Shown in pieces: positions 1-8,500 of a stretch of 64,000 nt of DNA (its first letter is position 1; every line of letters starts with the position of its first letter). The DNA comes from JAHDCJ01 sp039028895 (GTDB lineage Bacteria; Bacteroidota; Bacteroidia; Chitinophagales; Saprospiraceae). Below the pieces are notes generated by a model. The model saw nothing but the letters and a program-made list of their open reading frames with translations, was not told the DNA's origin and did not search any database. The stretch covers positions 1 through 64,000 of the forward strand of contig JBCCHF010000014.1 in the NCBI GenBank assembly GCA_039028895.1. Direction: 5' to 3'. The position numbers were made by a program, and so were the translations under genes.

Positions 1-515
1 GACTATTCTCCCTCGGGAGAAGAGTACTGCTTTACGTCCCCCTCCTGGAGGAGAAGGGAATTGGTTGCTTGATATTGGTTATTATGGCACCTCATCCCTT
101 GCCCTTCTCCTCCAGGAGAAGGGGGCTGACTGTTCGACATTGGTTTTTACGATACCTTTTTGCTGGCTTTTCTCCTTCGGGAGAAACGGACTTGACTTCT
201 TGCTTCGGGCTTTTACGACTCACATTCCCGACTATTCTCCTTCGGGAGAAGAGTACTGCTTTACGTCCCCCTCCTGGAGGAGAAGGGAATTGGTTGCTTG
301 ATATTGGTTATTATGGCACCTCATCCCTTGCCCTTCTCCTCCAGGAGAAGGGGACTGATTGTTCGACATTGGTTTTTACGATACCTTTTTGCTGGCTTTT
401 CTCCTTCGGGAGAAACGGACTTGACTTCTTGCTTCGGGCTTTTACGACTCGCATTCCCGACTATTCTCCCTCGGGAGAAGAGTACTGCTTTACGTCCCCC
501 TCCTGGAGGAGGGGT
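1..515. repeat. Tandem 229-bp repeat array (two full copies plus a partial third)
   Basis: Copy 1 covers 1-229, copy 2 covers 230-458, and a truncated third copy runs from 459 to about 515. The full copies differ at only a few positions. Each unit carries small inverted repeats: TCTCC-TTCG-GGAGA (a hairpin with a TTCG loop), CTTCTCCTCCAGGAGAAG and CTCCTGGAG. The array ends against the stop codon of the ABC ATPase gene and probably continues upstream of the window. The period is not a multiple of three, so the repeated open frames inside it shift from copy to copy and are not credible genes. It resembles the short palindromic intergenic repeats common in Bacteroidota; that comparison is from memory. 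Confidence 0.9.
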
Positions 516-527
516 TAGGGGAGGTGG

Positions 528-1211
528 CTACAAACTATCCACCAGACTTTCTACATCATCACTGCCGAATTTTGACAATTCTTCGGTTAGTGTTTGGAAA
601 TCCTTTTGTTTGAAACTGGATTCGATGATGCCATTTTTTAGGTAATGGATGTCATCGCAAAGTGTAGTCAGGGTATCAATTATGTGAGAAGTTATAAGGA
701 TGGTTTTTTGTTTTTTGACCATTAGCCGGAGGATGGACTTTAGATTTTCGTTCGATTCCAGATCTACGCCATTAAAAGGTTCATCGAGAATCAGGACTGG
801 GCGGTTCAGGCTCAGGATACCAAGGAATGCCAGTTTTTTCTTCATCCCGGTAGAATAGGTGTCAATGAGGTTGCTCAAGGGTAGGCCAAAGACGTCATTC
901 CATTCATGGAAATTAAAATTGGGGTTATTGGCCTTAAACAAGCCAAGATATTCTTTACCCGTTATCCGGGAATAAAAATAGTTGCGCGTTTCGAGAAAGG
1001 CAATGTCCGATTTTTTTATTGGCTGACCATTGAAACTGATGGTTCCCTGTTGTGCTTTTACTGTTCCGAAAATGGTGTTCAGTAAGGTCGTTTTTCCTGA
1101 TCCATTAAGGCCTACTATTCCGTGGATGCGATTAGGCGACCAATTTGCTGACAACCCTTTAAGTACCTGGTTGGTTTTGTAGGAGACTTGTAGATTTTGG
1201 ATATTTAGCAT
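528..1211 (-). CDS. ABC transporter ATP-binding protein
   Basis: This 227-residue protein is a single ABC ATPase domain that would power an exporter at the inner membrane. Walker A is GLNGSGKT (residues 34-41), the signature is YSTGMKKKL (119-127), Walker B with the catalytic Glu is VLILDEP (139-145), and the switch His is in TSH (about 176). The Q-loop position reads FLET, so the usual Gln appears to be Glu. The shortened signature (STGMKKKL) is typical of drug/bacteriocin-type or ABC-2 exporters. The membrane-protein gene lies 46 bp upstream on the same strand, so the two probably form one transcription unit and one transporter. The substrate cannot be told from sequence. The stop codon touches the repeat array. 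Confidence 0.9.
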   Translation of the reverse strand: MLNIQNLQVSYKTNQVLKGLSANWSPNRIHGIVGLNGSGKTTLLNTIFGTVKAQQGTISFNGQPIKKSDIAFLETRNYFYSRITGKEYLGLFKANNPNFNFHEWNDVFGLPLSNLIDTYSTGMKKKLAFLGILSLNRPVLILDEPFNGVDLESNENLKSILRLMVKKQKTILITSHIIDTLTTLCDDIHYLKNGIIESSFKQKDFQTLTEELSKFGSDDVESLVDSL

Positions 1212-1257
1212 TTTTGTATTTCGGGTTGATAATTCAGAGTTATTTATTCCGGGTTGT

Positions 1258-2202
1258 TTATTGAAGATAGGTTTTTAGATTATTGATGGCTTTTCTGTAG
1301 TAGACAATGGCCATGATGAGTGGCACTGGTTGAGTGAATGGAAAGCTCAGAAAAGCGATCATTACCGCAAGTATGATATTGTTTTGTTGTAAATCGGTGT
1401 CAGGTTGATAGCTTGAATACTTCAGGGTAATAGCAATAACCGGGAATAAGGAAACGATGACTGCAACAACCAGGAAGATGTACCAATAGCTGCCATGAAA
1501 GATGAAAAATAAGGCCACAAAAGGTAAGCATAACAGCCAAAAAGTCTTTAAATGCCAAATTACCTTGAAATTGAGAAAAGCACGTGGGGGTCGGCGATTC
1601 AACTCCAGGAAAACTCTTGGTTCCCCTTCCTGGTAAAAAGCACAAGTTGTAATACTAAGGAAGAACAATGCCAAAAGAATGGCCAGCATAAAATGACTTA
1701 GCCCAATTCCCAAAAGATAAACGGGGACCAGATAAATCCAGTTTTTTCTTAAGCCACTCATCCATTCGAATGAACTGTTGAACCATTTCGGTAACGTAAA
1801 TAATGGCCGTTCACGAATTCCTCTAATACTAATCGTCACATTCAGCAGTGGAGCAATAAACAAAGCGGGGACAATCGTCAATATTGGCATCCATGCCGAC
1901 CTTGAAACCAGGTAAGCTAAAAATGGCAGGCTTAAAAGAAAGTATTCCGAAAAAAGAATCCAGAAAGCCTTGTTGGTCAGTTTTTGTAAAAATGCCTTGT
2001 CTTTTCGGTTTACCTGAATGATAAAGATCAACAAGATGACTAGCGTTGATGTCAAATATGCAGGCTGATTGGTCAGATGGTGAAGCGCTCCTGCTATCAT
2101 CGGCGTCATAACAATACCTAACAGAAGGACCAGGAAAAAGCCCACCTCATTAAGCATGCGCAGAAACTGCTTTATTCGGATAGAGAGAATTGTGTTTAGC
2201 AT
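1258..2202 (-). CDS. Polytopic membrane protein, probable ABC exporter permease
   Basis: The 314-residue product is strongly hydrophobic, with roughly eight possible membrane segments, and begins with a short basic stretch (IRIKQFLRM) before the first one. No soluble domain or catalytic motif is visible. It lies just upstream of the ABC ATPase gene and is cotranscribed with it, so it is best read as the membrane partner of a two-component ABC-2-like exporter. I do not recognise the exact family; the call rests on hydrophobicity and gene order. It is divergent from the ComM gene, and the 288-bp gap between them (AT-rich, no clear motif) should hold both promoters. Confidence 0.7.
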   Translation of the reverse strand: MLNTILSIRIKQFLRMLNEVGFFLVLLLGIVMTPMIAGALHHLTNQPAYLTSTLVILLIFIIQVNRKDKAFLQKLTNKAFWILFSEYFLLSLPFLAYLVSRSAWMPILTIVPALFIAPLLNVTISIRGIRERPLFTLPKWFNSSFEWMSGLRKNWIYLVPVYLLGIGLSHFMLAILLALFFLSITTCAFYQEGEPRVFLELNRRPPRAFLNFKVIWHLKTFWLLCLPFVALFFIFHGSYWYIFLVVAVIVSLFPVIAITLKYSSYQPDTDLQQNNIILAVMIAFLSFPFTQPVPLIMAIVYYRKAINNLKTYLQ

Positions 2203-2490
2203 AGCGTCATGTGAATATAGGCATGAATCGTGGACTTTAGATCAATACATGGTTGATTAACCTTGATTTAACTTGTGTTGTGGAAATTAACAGTTGGCAG
2301 TTGGCAATCCGATATTGGGTGATTAGATATAACAGATCATCCGTTGGCTGGTCTACTTTCATGAGATTACCAACTACATCTGAAAATTTTCTAAAAAAAA
2401 ATCTAGTCAACCGTGGAATTTTTGGGTTTTGCCGTCAACCTTTCAGAAAGGGGCTCAAACTGTCTCTTTTGACAAATAAACCAAGAAGCC

Positions 2491-4044
2491 ATGTTGATCA
2501 AAACTTATGGGAGTGCCGTGTTTGGCATTGATGCCCGCTTAATTACAATTGAAGTAAATACAGGAGGGCCCATTTTACAGGGAAAACCCGGGTATTCTTT
2601 AGTTGGTTTACCGGATAATGCTGTGAAGGAAGGATATCAGAGGATTGAGGCGGCCGTTAGAAACCAGGGGCTTCGATTACCGAGGATCAAGATCGTGATC
2701 AATCTCGCACCTGCGGATATCAGGAAAGAAGGTTCGTATTATGACTTGCCGATTGCGATAGGCATGTTAGCTGCCAGTGGTCAGGTCGAAAGCCAGCATG
2801 TAAAGGAGTTTGTGATTATGGGGGAATTATCGCTTGATGGTGGAGTTCGGCCAATAAAGGGGGCTTTACCAATTGCCATTTTAGCTAGAAAAGAGAATTT
2901 CAAGGGTTTGATTGTGCCTGCACAAAATGCGAGAGAAGCGGCGATAGTTAGTGACCTTGATGTTTATGGGGTAGAAAATATCAGGGAGGTCATCGATTTT
3001 TTTAATGGAGACCTTGACTTGAAACCGCTTCAGGTAGGCACCAGGGAGGAGTTTTTCGATAATCGTCAGGCTTATGAAGTTGATTTTTCAGATGTGAAAG
3101 GTCAGGAAAATATTAAACGTGCCTTGGAAATCTCAGCTGCAGGTGGACATAATGTCATTTTAATTGGACCGCCGGGTGCTGGTAAAACGATGTTGGCGCG
3201 AAGGTTTCCGACCATCTTGCCTCCATTATCATTACACGAAGCCCTGGAAACAACAAAGATCCATTCGGTTGCCGGCAACCTACCATCCAATACTTCTCTA
3301 CTGGCGATCAGGCCATTTCGTTCGCCACACCATACGATTAGCGATGTAGCGCTGGTGGGTGGCGGGTCTAATCCGGCACCGGGTGAGATATCATTGGCTC
3401 ATAATGGCGTTTTGTTTCTCGATGAGTTACCCGAATTCAAAAGATCTGTGCTCGAGGTGCTTCGGCAACCCATGGAAGAACGAAAAGTGACGATCTCCCG
3501 CGCACGCATTTCTGTTGACTATCCAGCCTCATTTGTTTTGGTGGCGAGTATGAATCCCTGTCCCTGCGGCTTCTACAACCACCCTGAAAAGGATTGTCTT
3601 TGTCCGCCAGGCATGGTGAAACGTTACCTCAACAAAATATCGGGCCCGCTTTTAGACCGCATAGATCTGCATGTGGAAGTCACCCCTATTTCTTTTGATG
3701 CCCTTTCCGAAATGCGACCCTCCGAAAAAAGTATCGATATCGCTGCCCGTGTCGTAAAAGCGCGGCAGGTACAGATCGATCGATTCAAGACTTTAAACGG
3801 CATTTACAGCAATGCCCAAATGCCGAGCCGCCTTGTCCGCGAAGTCTGCCGCATCGACAAGGCCGGCTCGACTTTACTGAAAACGGCGATGAAGAAGTTA
3901 CAGCTTTCGGCACGGGCCTATGATCGTATACTGAAGGTGGCGCGGACTATTGCTGATCTGGAGGGGAAATCTCAGATTGGGATTGAGCAGTTGGCGGAGG
4001 CTATTCAGTTTCGGAGTTTGGATCGGGAGAATTGGGCTGGGTGA
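2491..4044 (+). CDS. comM: ComM/YifB-family Mg-chelatase-like AAA ATPase
   Basis: At 517 residues this matches the usual length of the YifB/ComM family. The N-terminal ChlI-like domain opens with the typical YGSAVFGIDA and GYSLVGLPDNAVKE motifs. The AAA core has Walker A GPPGAGKT (226-233) and Walker B GVLFLDEL (306-313). It is followed by the Cys cluster NPCPCGFYNHPEKDCLC and the RYLNKISGPLLDRIDLHVEV block. ComM is a hexameric helicase that promotes branch migration during natural transformation in other bacteria; that role is family knowledge, not shown here. It appears to be a stand-alone gene, with an IS remnant downstream. Confidence 0.95.
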   Translation: MLIKTYGSAVFGIDARLITIEVNTGGPILQGKPGYSLVGLPDNAVKEGYQRIEAAVRNQGLRLPRIKIVINLAPADIRKEGSYYDLPIAIGMLAASGQVESQHVKEFVIMGELSLDGGVRPIKGALPIAILARKENFKGLIVPAQNAREAAIVSDLDVYGVENIREVIDFFNGDLDLKPLQVGTREEFFDNRQAYEVDFSDVKGQENIKRALEISAAGGHNVILIGPPGAGKTMLARRFPTILPPLSLHEALETTKIHSVAGNLPSNTSLLAIRPFRSPHHTISDVALVGGGSNPAPGEISLAHNGVLFLDELPEFKRSVLEVLRQPMEERKVTISRARISVDYPASFVLVASMNPCPCGFYNHPEKDCLCPPGMVKRYLNKISGPLLDRIDLHVEVTPISFDALSEMRPSEKSIDIAARVVKARQVQIDRFKTLNGIYSNAQMPSRLVREVCRIDKAGSTLLKTAMKKLQLSARAYDRILKVARTIADLEGKSQIGIEQLAEAIQFRSLDRENWAG

Positions 4045-4236
4045 AGATGAAAGTTCTCAACTCAATATAGAGAAAACACCCTTAAATTATAAATAGCAAT
4101 ATGCTGCTTATATATCGTATACATTATCGAAAATGTGGATTCATAGAACAGCAAACAAGAATACAGAAAAGATAAATTCCAGTGGGGGTGTAAGCTTCCC
4201 CATTAGTTGACACTAGGAAGTAGAATATTTTGTTAT

Positions 4237-5062
4237 TTATCCTGTATCTGCAAATTCTACAGGAGTTAGATTTTTCAAGGCCTCATGAGGCCTTGAAAAA
4301 TTGTAATTCATCTGCCAGTCCCAGGTCATTTCCCGAACTTGGTCCATATTCCTGAATACATACATGTCCAACAGTTCATTACGATAGGTTCGATTGAACC
4401 GTTCAATAAATGCATTTTGTACGGGTTTGCCAGGTTGGATGTACCGAATTTGTATCCCTACTTCCTGGCACCATAACACAAAATGCTTTGCTAAAAACTC
4501 CGGACCGTTGTCGACACGAATCCTGGCTGGTTTTCCTTTTTCAGCTACTATCTTGGAAAGCTCCCTGACCACTCGTTTGGCGAAAATGGGTGTATCAGCT
4601 ATCATAGCCAATGCTTCCCTGTTGTAATCGTCAAAAACATTAAATATTCGAAAACGGGTTCCGTCGTAAAGGCTGTCATGCATAAAATCCATGCTCCAAA
4701 CCCGGTTGATCGCCGAAGGCAGGGTCAATGGTTGCCGGTCCCGCTTTGGTAACCGTTTACGAGTTCGACGACGCATATTCATCTTTAGCATGGTATAGAT
4801 CCGGTACACCCGTTTGTGATTCCACACATAACCCTGACGGCGGATAACCCGGTACAACTTCCAAAATCCATAGCCCGGATGCTGATCTGCCAACTGGTTC
4901 AATACCTGGATAACCTCATCGTCTTTATCAGGCTATGGCTGATAATACCAACTGGTACGGTTGAACTTCACCACCCTGCGGGCCTGCCTTAAACTCAAAT
5001 CATGTTCCTTCACCAAAAACCTGACAGCCTCTCGTTTTTCAGCAGGCCTTACAACTTTTTTT
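4237..5062 (-). pseudogene. IS3-family transposase orfB (rve integrase core), interrupted by a stop
   Basis: After the A7G slip site the frame reads VRPAEKREAVRFLVKEHD, then WYYQP, and meets an in-frame TAG at 4933-4935. Downstream it stays open to the end: HPGYGFWKLYRVIRRQGY, the HTH_21-like NHKRVYRIY, and the DDE core with WSMDFMHD (first Asp), RVDNGPEF (second Asp) and AFIERFNRTYR (Glu). The 3' part could still be translated from a TTG as 221 residues with the DDE triad, but without its N-terminal DNA-binding part. The full frame of about 275 codons is normal for the family. Confidence 0.85.
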
Positions 5063-5305
5063 GAATCAGGTCTTTAAGGGCATGGTTCTCCAGGCTGAGA
5101 TCAGCAAACATTTGTTTGAGCTTCTGGTTCTCAGTTTCCAGTTCCTTCATCCGGCGCAGGGAGGAGGCATACATACCACCATATTTACTCAGAAGGTGGC
5201 CTGGCTCATCTTATGCTTCCGGCAAAGCTCGGTAACCTTAACTCCGGCTTCATGTTCTTTGAGGATCTGAATAATCTGATGTTCTGTGAATCGTGATTTT
5301 TTCAT
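5049..5305 (-). pseudogene. IS3-family transposase orfA, frameshifted
   Basis: The start reads MKKSRFTEHQIIQILKEHEA, then VTELCRKHKMSQATF, the typical HTH_Tnp_1 N-terminus. It hits TGA at 5189-5191 exactly where the family normally continues with a Tyr-x-Trp-Lys segment. Homology resumes in another frame as SKYGGMYASSLRRMKELE and runs through the leucine-zipper-like stretch to TAA at 5049-5051. The pattern fits a deletion of about 10 bp; restoring it gives about 88 residues, normal for orfA. The protein cannot be made intact. Confidence 0.85.
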
Positions 5306-5544
5306 AAATAAATCTTGTTGAAGTTTGAGAATTTTTTTAAAAAAAGTTTGATGTCCTTGTCACAACCTGTTACGCTCTAATACTCTATTGTCGACTTCGA
5401 AGTTATTTGGTGCTCAAGTTCATCCTTCAAATTGGTGAGCATTGGGCGCCGACCAATCAATTCATTTGATCTTTCAACCAAATTGAGCAGCACCGTGCAT
5501 CGGACACGGGTAGCTCCTTATTGTCAAACTTAAAACATAGAATA

Positions 5545-6282
5545 ATGAATTTTTTACAAGTAAAAACCAAGGCCAATAGCGTGGCCTTCATTTTGAGCAT
5601 TATGGTCTGTTTCAGTGTTACACTGAATGCTCAATTTTCATTTGATGATTTTTTGAAATACAGCATATTTGATGTTACTGCCACTCAGACGGTAGGTGAA
5701 TGGAAAAGTGTTCCTGAGGTAGGGCTACAATTTATTCCTTTAAACTTTCTGGCAATTTATGCAGGATATCAGCCACTTTCAGATCCTTTTCAAGTAGAAG
5801 GCTCTGAATACAAAGGTAAATCATTCAATGCCAGTATGCGGTTATTCCCTTTTGGAGGACCTCATGAACTTCACGTTTTCAAAGGGAACAGGATACGGTC
5901 CCCCAGGCGCTATTACCCTAAGCAATCAGGTTTTAATTCTAGGCGTAAAAATCCCTGTCATCGGTCCAGCAACCCGCTTGCCTTTTTCAAGGGAGTGTAT
6001 GTTTCAGCTGGGTATACTTATGCTGATCATAGCATCAAGGTCACTTCAGACTTCAATAATGAAAGCTTGTTGTATCAAATCGAGCAGCAGGGTTTAGTCG
6101 TGGATATTGGCTACTTAATCCGGTTCGAAAACCTATCACTTGGATTCAGCTATGGCTGGTCATTTGATCGCCCTGTAATTGATGGACCGGGTATTTCCAG
6201 TGAATATGTCTTTCCCGACGCTGCCCTGGGCGTGCTTACCGGGAATCGAGGGTTAAGAATTACTGCCGGTTTTAACTTTTAA
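5545..6282 (+). CDS. Exported protein, probable small outer-membrane beta-barrel
   Basis: The start chosen is the ATG giving MNFLQVKTKANSVAFIL; an in-frame TTG 24 bp upstream would only add a hydrophilic leader. A signal peptide (SIMVCFSVTLNA) ends before QFSFDDF. The 245-residue protein alternates polar and hydrophobic residues, has repeated Gly/Tyr turns (YAGYQPL, SAGYTYADH, LSLGFSYGWSFD) and ends in a terminal aromatic (RITAGFNF), all typical of a small outer-membrane barrel. I recognise no specific family. It lies 69 bp upstream of the cytolysin-like lipoprotein gene on the same strand, so the two may be cotranscribed and both act at the cell surface. Confidence 0.65.
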   Translation: MNFLQVKTKANSVAFILSIMVCFSVTLNAQFSFDDFLKYSIFDVTATQTVGEWKSVPEVGLQFIPLNFLAIYAGYQPLSDPFQVEGSEYKGKSFNASMRLFPFGGPHELHVFKGNRIRSPRRYYPKQSGFNSRRKNPCHRSSNPLAFFKGVYVSAGYTYADHSIKVTSDFNNESLLYQIEQQGLVVDIGYLIRFENLSLGFSYGWSFDRPVIDGPGISSEYVFPDAALGVLTGNRGLRITAGFNF

Positions 6283-6351
6283 CCACCCGGACAGATTGGC
6301 AGTAGTCTGTTCCTCACTTGAATCTTTATTGTTAACCATAAATTCAATATC

Positions 6352-7986
6352 ATGAAAAAATCAATCTATGTGCTTGTTGTTTTCAGCACAATTCAGCTTT
6401 GGCTCGGATGCCAGGACTTTCCTGAAACAGTGGAACCACTTGTTGAACAGGGAGTTGAACTCATTGATCAAGACGCTTTTAACGAATACATTTATGGAAC
6501 TGAGACTCCCGACCAAGAGATGGAATTGGAGGTTCCAGAACTCATTGACGAAGAAACTGTACAGATCCAGGACACTATTTATTGTCAACAGCGGACCTAC
6601 ACAGCAGCTCCGGGATATGATGAATTTTTGCTCTACAACCCATCATCCGATGTTATTTACCCTGGAGGCATGTTATACGGGGAGAGTATCGTAGATGGAA
6701 GTTACACGCCATTTTTAGTTCAAAGACTTCCTGTGACGCTTTCTACTTCTTTATCAGGGGTGTCAGGGTCAGTTTCGTCTGTCGTTGAGGAACCAAAATT
6801 GAGTTCTGTTAGGGAAGCCATCAATGAACTCCTCGCCCAGGAAATTACAGGTGCTACTCCTGCTCAAATTATTTTTTCTATTGAGCAAATACATGATGAG
6901 AACCACCTGCGACTGGCGGTAGGGGCAAATGTTGGTGGGCTATTTGCAAAAGTCCGTGCTTCTTATAATTTTAGCAACAGTCACAGTAAAGCCTATTTCC
7001 TTGTGAAATTTCTCCAGATCTATTATACGATTGATGTCGACAACGAGGCTTTTGCTTCACCAAGCGATTGTTGTGTTGACTACCCGACCAGTGAGCAAAT
7101 TGGGGATTATAGCCCAGTATACGTCTCATCCGTAAAGTATGGCAGAATGGCTATGTTTATGGTTGAATCTTCCAAAAGTGCAAGCGAAACAGAAATTGCA
7201 CTTAATGCCAGTTTCAATGCTTTTATTGCTTCAGGAGGTGTGGATATCAATACGGAGTATGACCAAACCCTGGAAGAATCGAGTATCAAAGCCCTCATTA
7301 TAGGAGGAAGTGGAGAATCAGCTGTTCAGGCAGTTAGCGGTGTGAACGGATTGATGAGCTACATTACCGAAGGAGGAAATTATTCTTCAGATTCTCCAGG
7401 ATCCCCACTCTCCTACACGTTGAGGTTTCTGAAAGATAATTCGATCTATAAAGTGGTCCTCGCCACAGAATACACCGTTCAGGATTGTCAAATTATCCGA
7501 AATGATCCTTACGAATACGAGGTTGTACCGGTTAGCCCAGATGGAACTTCGGTTTTCGGATTCCTCCCATCATTGGTTCGGGGAGATGGCGAATATGGTG
7601 GAAACGGATTTCCCTGGGTCAATGCGAAGGTCGAACTGTTTGTAGTAGGCCAGCGGGAGCTGTGGGCGAAAGTTGACGCGATCTTTGAGGAACAGCGGCA
7701 CGATTGGACCACTGGTCGGATTCTCGAGAATGTTAAGTTGTTTACTATTCCCGAAGGATTGGTAATTGAAGGCATCGTTTCCGACAAATCTTCAGAAGTT
7801 GAGTATTACGATCAGGATCATTCTGCGGAAATGTTTGTGCTGAGTGATTCGGAACCCGTAAAAACATTTGAAATTAATGGAGACACCGGAGGAGTAGATT
7901 TGCCAGGCATAGATTTCGGAGAAGGGAGAAGTTGGATGAAGATTTGTTTTAATCCGGTTACTCTTAGCGTAAAGGAAGACCTCTAA
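6352..7986 (+). CDS. Thiol-activated cytolysin (CDC-like) family lipoprotein
   Basis: This 544-residue protein has a lipoprotein signal (LWLGC, Cys20) and then an acidic linker. From about residue 80 it follows the cholesterol-dependent cytolysin fold: NPSSDVIYPGGMLYGESIVDG (95-115), SSVREAINELL (151-161), FLQIYYTIDVD (220-230), PVYVSSVKYGR (255-265), IGGSGES and PLSYTLRFLKDN (352-363). These match conserved blocks of domains 1-3 of pore-forming CDC and CDC-like proteins. The region after about 385 is not like CDC domain 4: the Trp-rich undecapeptide is missing and a different beta-rich domain of about 155 residues takes its place. It is therefore probably a CDC-like pore former or relative with another target, tethered to a membrane. 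A terminator follows. Confidence 0.85.
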   Translation: MKKSIYVLVVFSTIQLWLGCQDFPETVEPLVEQGVELIDQDAFNEYIYGTETPDQEMELEVPELIDEETVQIQDTIYCQQRTYTAAPGYDEFLLYNPSSDVIYPGGMLYGESIVDGSYTPFLVQRLPVTLSTSLSGVSGSVSSVVEEPKLSSVREAINELLAQEITGATPAQIIFSIEQIHDENHLRLAVGANVGGLFAKVRASYNFSNSHSKAYFLVKFLQIYYTIDVDNEAFASPSDCCVDYPTSEQIGDYSPVYVSSVKYGRMAMFMVESSKSASETEIALNASFNAFIASGGVDINTEYDQTLEESSIKALIIGGSGESAVQAVSGVNGLMSYITEGGNYSSDSPGSPLSYTLRFLKDNSIYKVVLATEYTVQDCQIIRNDPYEYEVVPVSPDGTSVFGFLPSLVRGDGEYGGNGFPWVNAKVELFVVGQRELWAKVDAIFEEQRHDWTTGRILENVKLFTIPEGLVIEGIVSDKSSEVEYYDQDHSAEMFVLSDSEPVKTFEINGDTGGVDLPGIDFGEGRSWMKICFNPVTLSVKEDL

Positions 7987-8010
7987 GGGTGAAAAGAAGA
8001 AGTGTCTGCA

Positions 8011-8047
8011 AGAGGCTGCCCGATTTCAGGCAGCCTCTTTACTTTTA
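8011..8047 (+). terminator. Rho-independent terminator
   Basis: A perfect 10-bp stem (agaggctgcc / ggcagcctct) with an 8-nt loop is followed by a short T-rich tract. It lies 25 bp after the cytolysin-like gene and ends that transcription unit. Confidence 0.85.
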
Positions 8048-8089
8048 TGAAAGAAAGTCAAAAGACTGATCAGCAGATCTTTATCACCT

Positions 8090-8123
8090 TCCGGAAAACT
8101 TGATTAAATCAAGTCGTTCCGGA
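8090..8123. repeat. Nested inverted repeat in the 0.5-kb intergenic gap
   Basis: The core ACTTGATTAAATCAAGT is a perfect 8+1+8 inverted repeat (8098-8114). It is flanked by tccggaa (8090-8096) and ttccgga (8117-8123), which extend the symmetry with a 1-2 nt offset. No T tract follows, so it is not an obvious terminator. It could be an operator or the trace of a small mobile repeat. The rest of the gap between the terminator and the sigma-like gene is A/T-rich homopolymer runs with no gene. Confidence 0.5.
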
Positions 8124-8442
8124 GCGTTAAATCAGGATTTGGGCTCAAATAAATTTGCTATATTCAACAAGTCTCGATGGCGTGTGTGGCTGCCGTTAAA
8201 TAGATTTAAGGCTAGTGGGTGCCAAATCACAAAACGATTTGGTAGTTTTTTTGGATAAATTTTTCCAAAAAAAACTTCATAAGAAAACAGGGGTTAAAAT
8301 TTTTTTTTGAAAAAAAACGAAAATTTTGTCACACTTACTTAAAGGCTGCTACTTAAGGGTTAGAAAATGATTGTTTTTAATTTTTAAAAATCTCCAGCAA
8401 ATGAAACCTGATAGAAATTAATCTTTTAATAATTGTTTCATT

Positions 8443-8460
8443 CGATTTGAACCCAAATCG
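8443..8460. promoter_or_regulatory. Short inverted repeat just upstream of the sigma-like gene
   Basis: cgatttg-aacc-caaatcg is a perfect 7-bp inverted repeat with a 4-nt centre, ending 40 bp before the start codon. It could be an operator or a 5'-UTR hairpin. There is no further evidence. Confidence 0.3.
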
Positions 8461-8500
8461 TTCTTAAGATATGATGAACAAATACAAAATCTTATAGAAA

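Larger units (their letters stand above)
4202..5370 (-). mobile_element. Decayed IS3-family (IS407-like) insertion sequence
   Basis: The element has the classical two-frame IS3 arrangement on the minus strand: an HTH orfA, then orfB with an rve integrase core. The frames are joined at an A7G slippery stretch (plus-strand T run 5056-5062), the usual site of programmed -1 frameshifting. Both frames are broken. Candidate imperfect terminal repeats are attagttgacactagga at 4202-4218 and the complement of tccttgtcacaacctgt at 5354-5370 (about 11 of 17 match), giving about 1.17 kb, a normal size. The ends are tentative and I see no clear target duplication. Confidence 0.75.

Noticed and set aside
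1..515. CRISPR array
   Set aside because: The repeat unit is 229 bp with no spacers, and no cas genes are present.
65..645. Three overlapping plus-strand open frames with repeated MAPHPLPFSSRRRG-like segments
   Set aside because: They lie in the 229-bp tandem repeats and owe their repetition to them; the frame changes between copies because 229 is not divisible by 3, and there is no ribosome-binding or family signal.
2253..2531. 92-codon plus-strand open frame overlapping the comM start
   Set aside because: The sequence is low in coding character, overlaps the well-supported comM start and has no homology that I recognise.
5061..5270. 69-codon plus-strand open frame inside the IS element
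   Set aside because: It is the reverse strand of the transposase orfA region.
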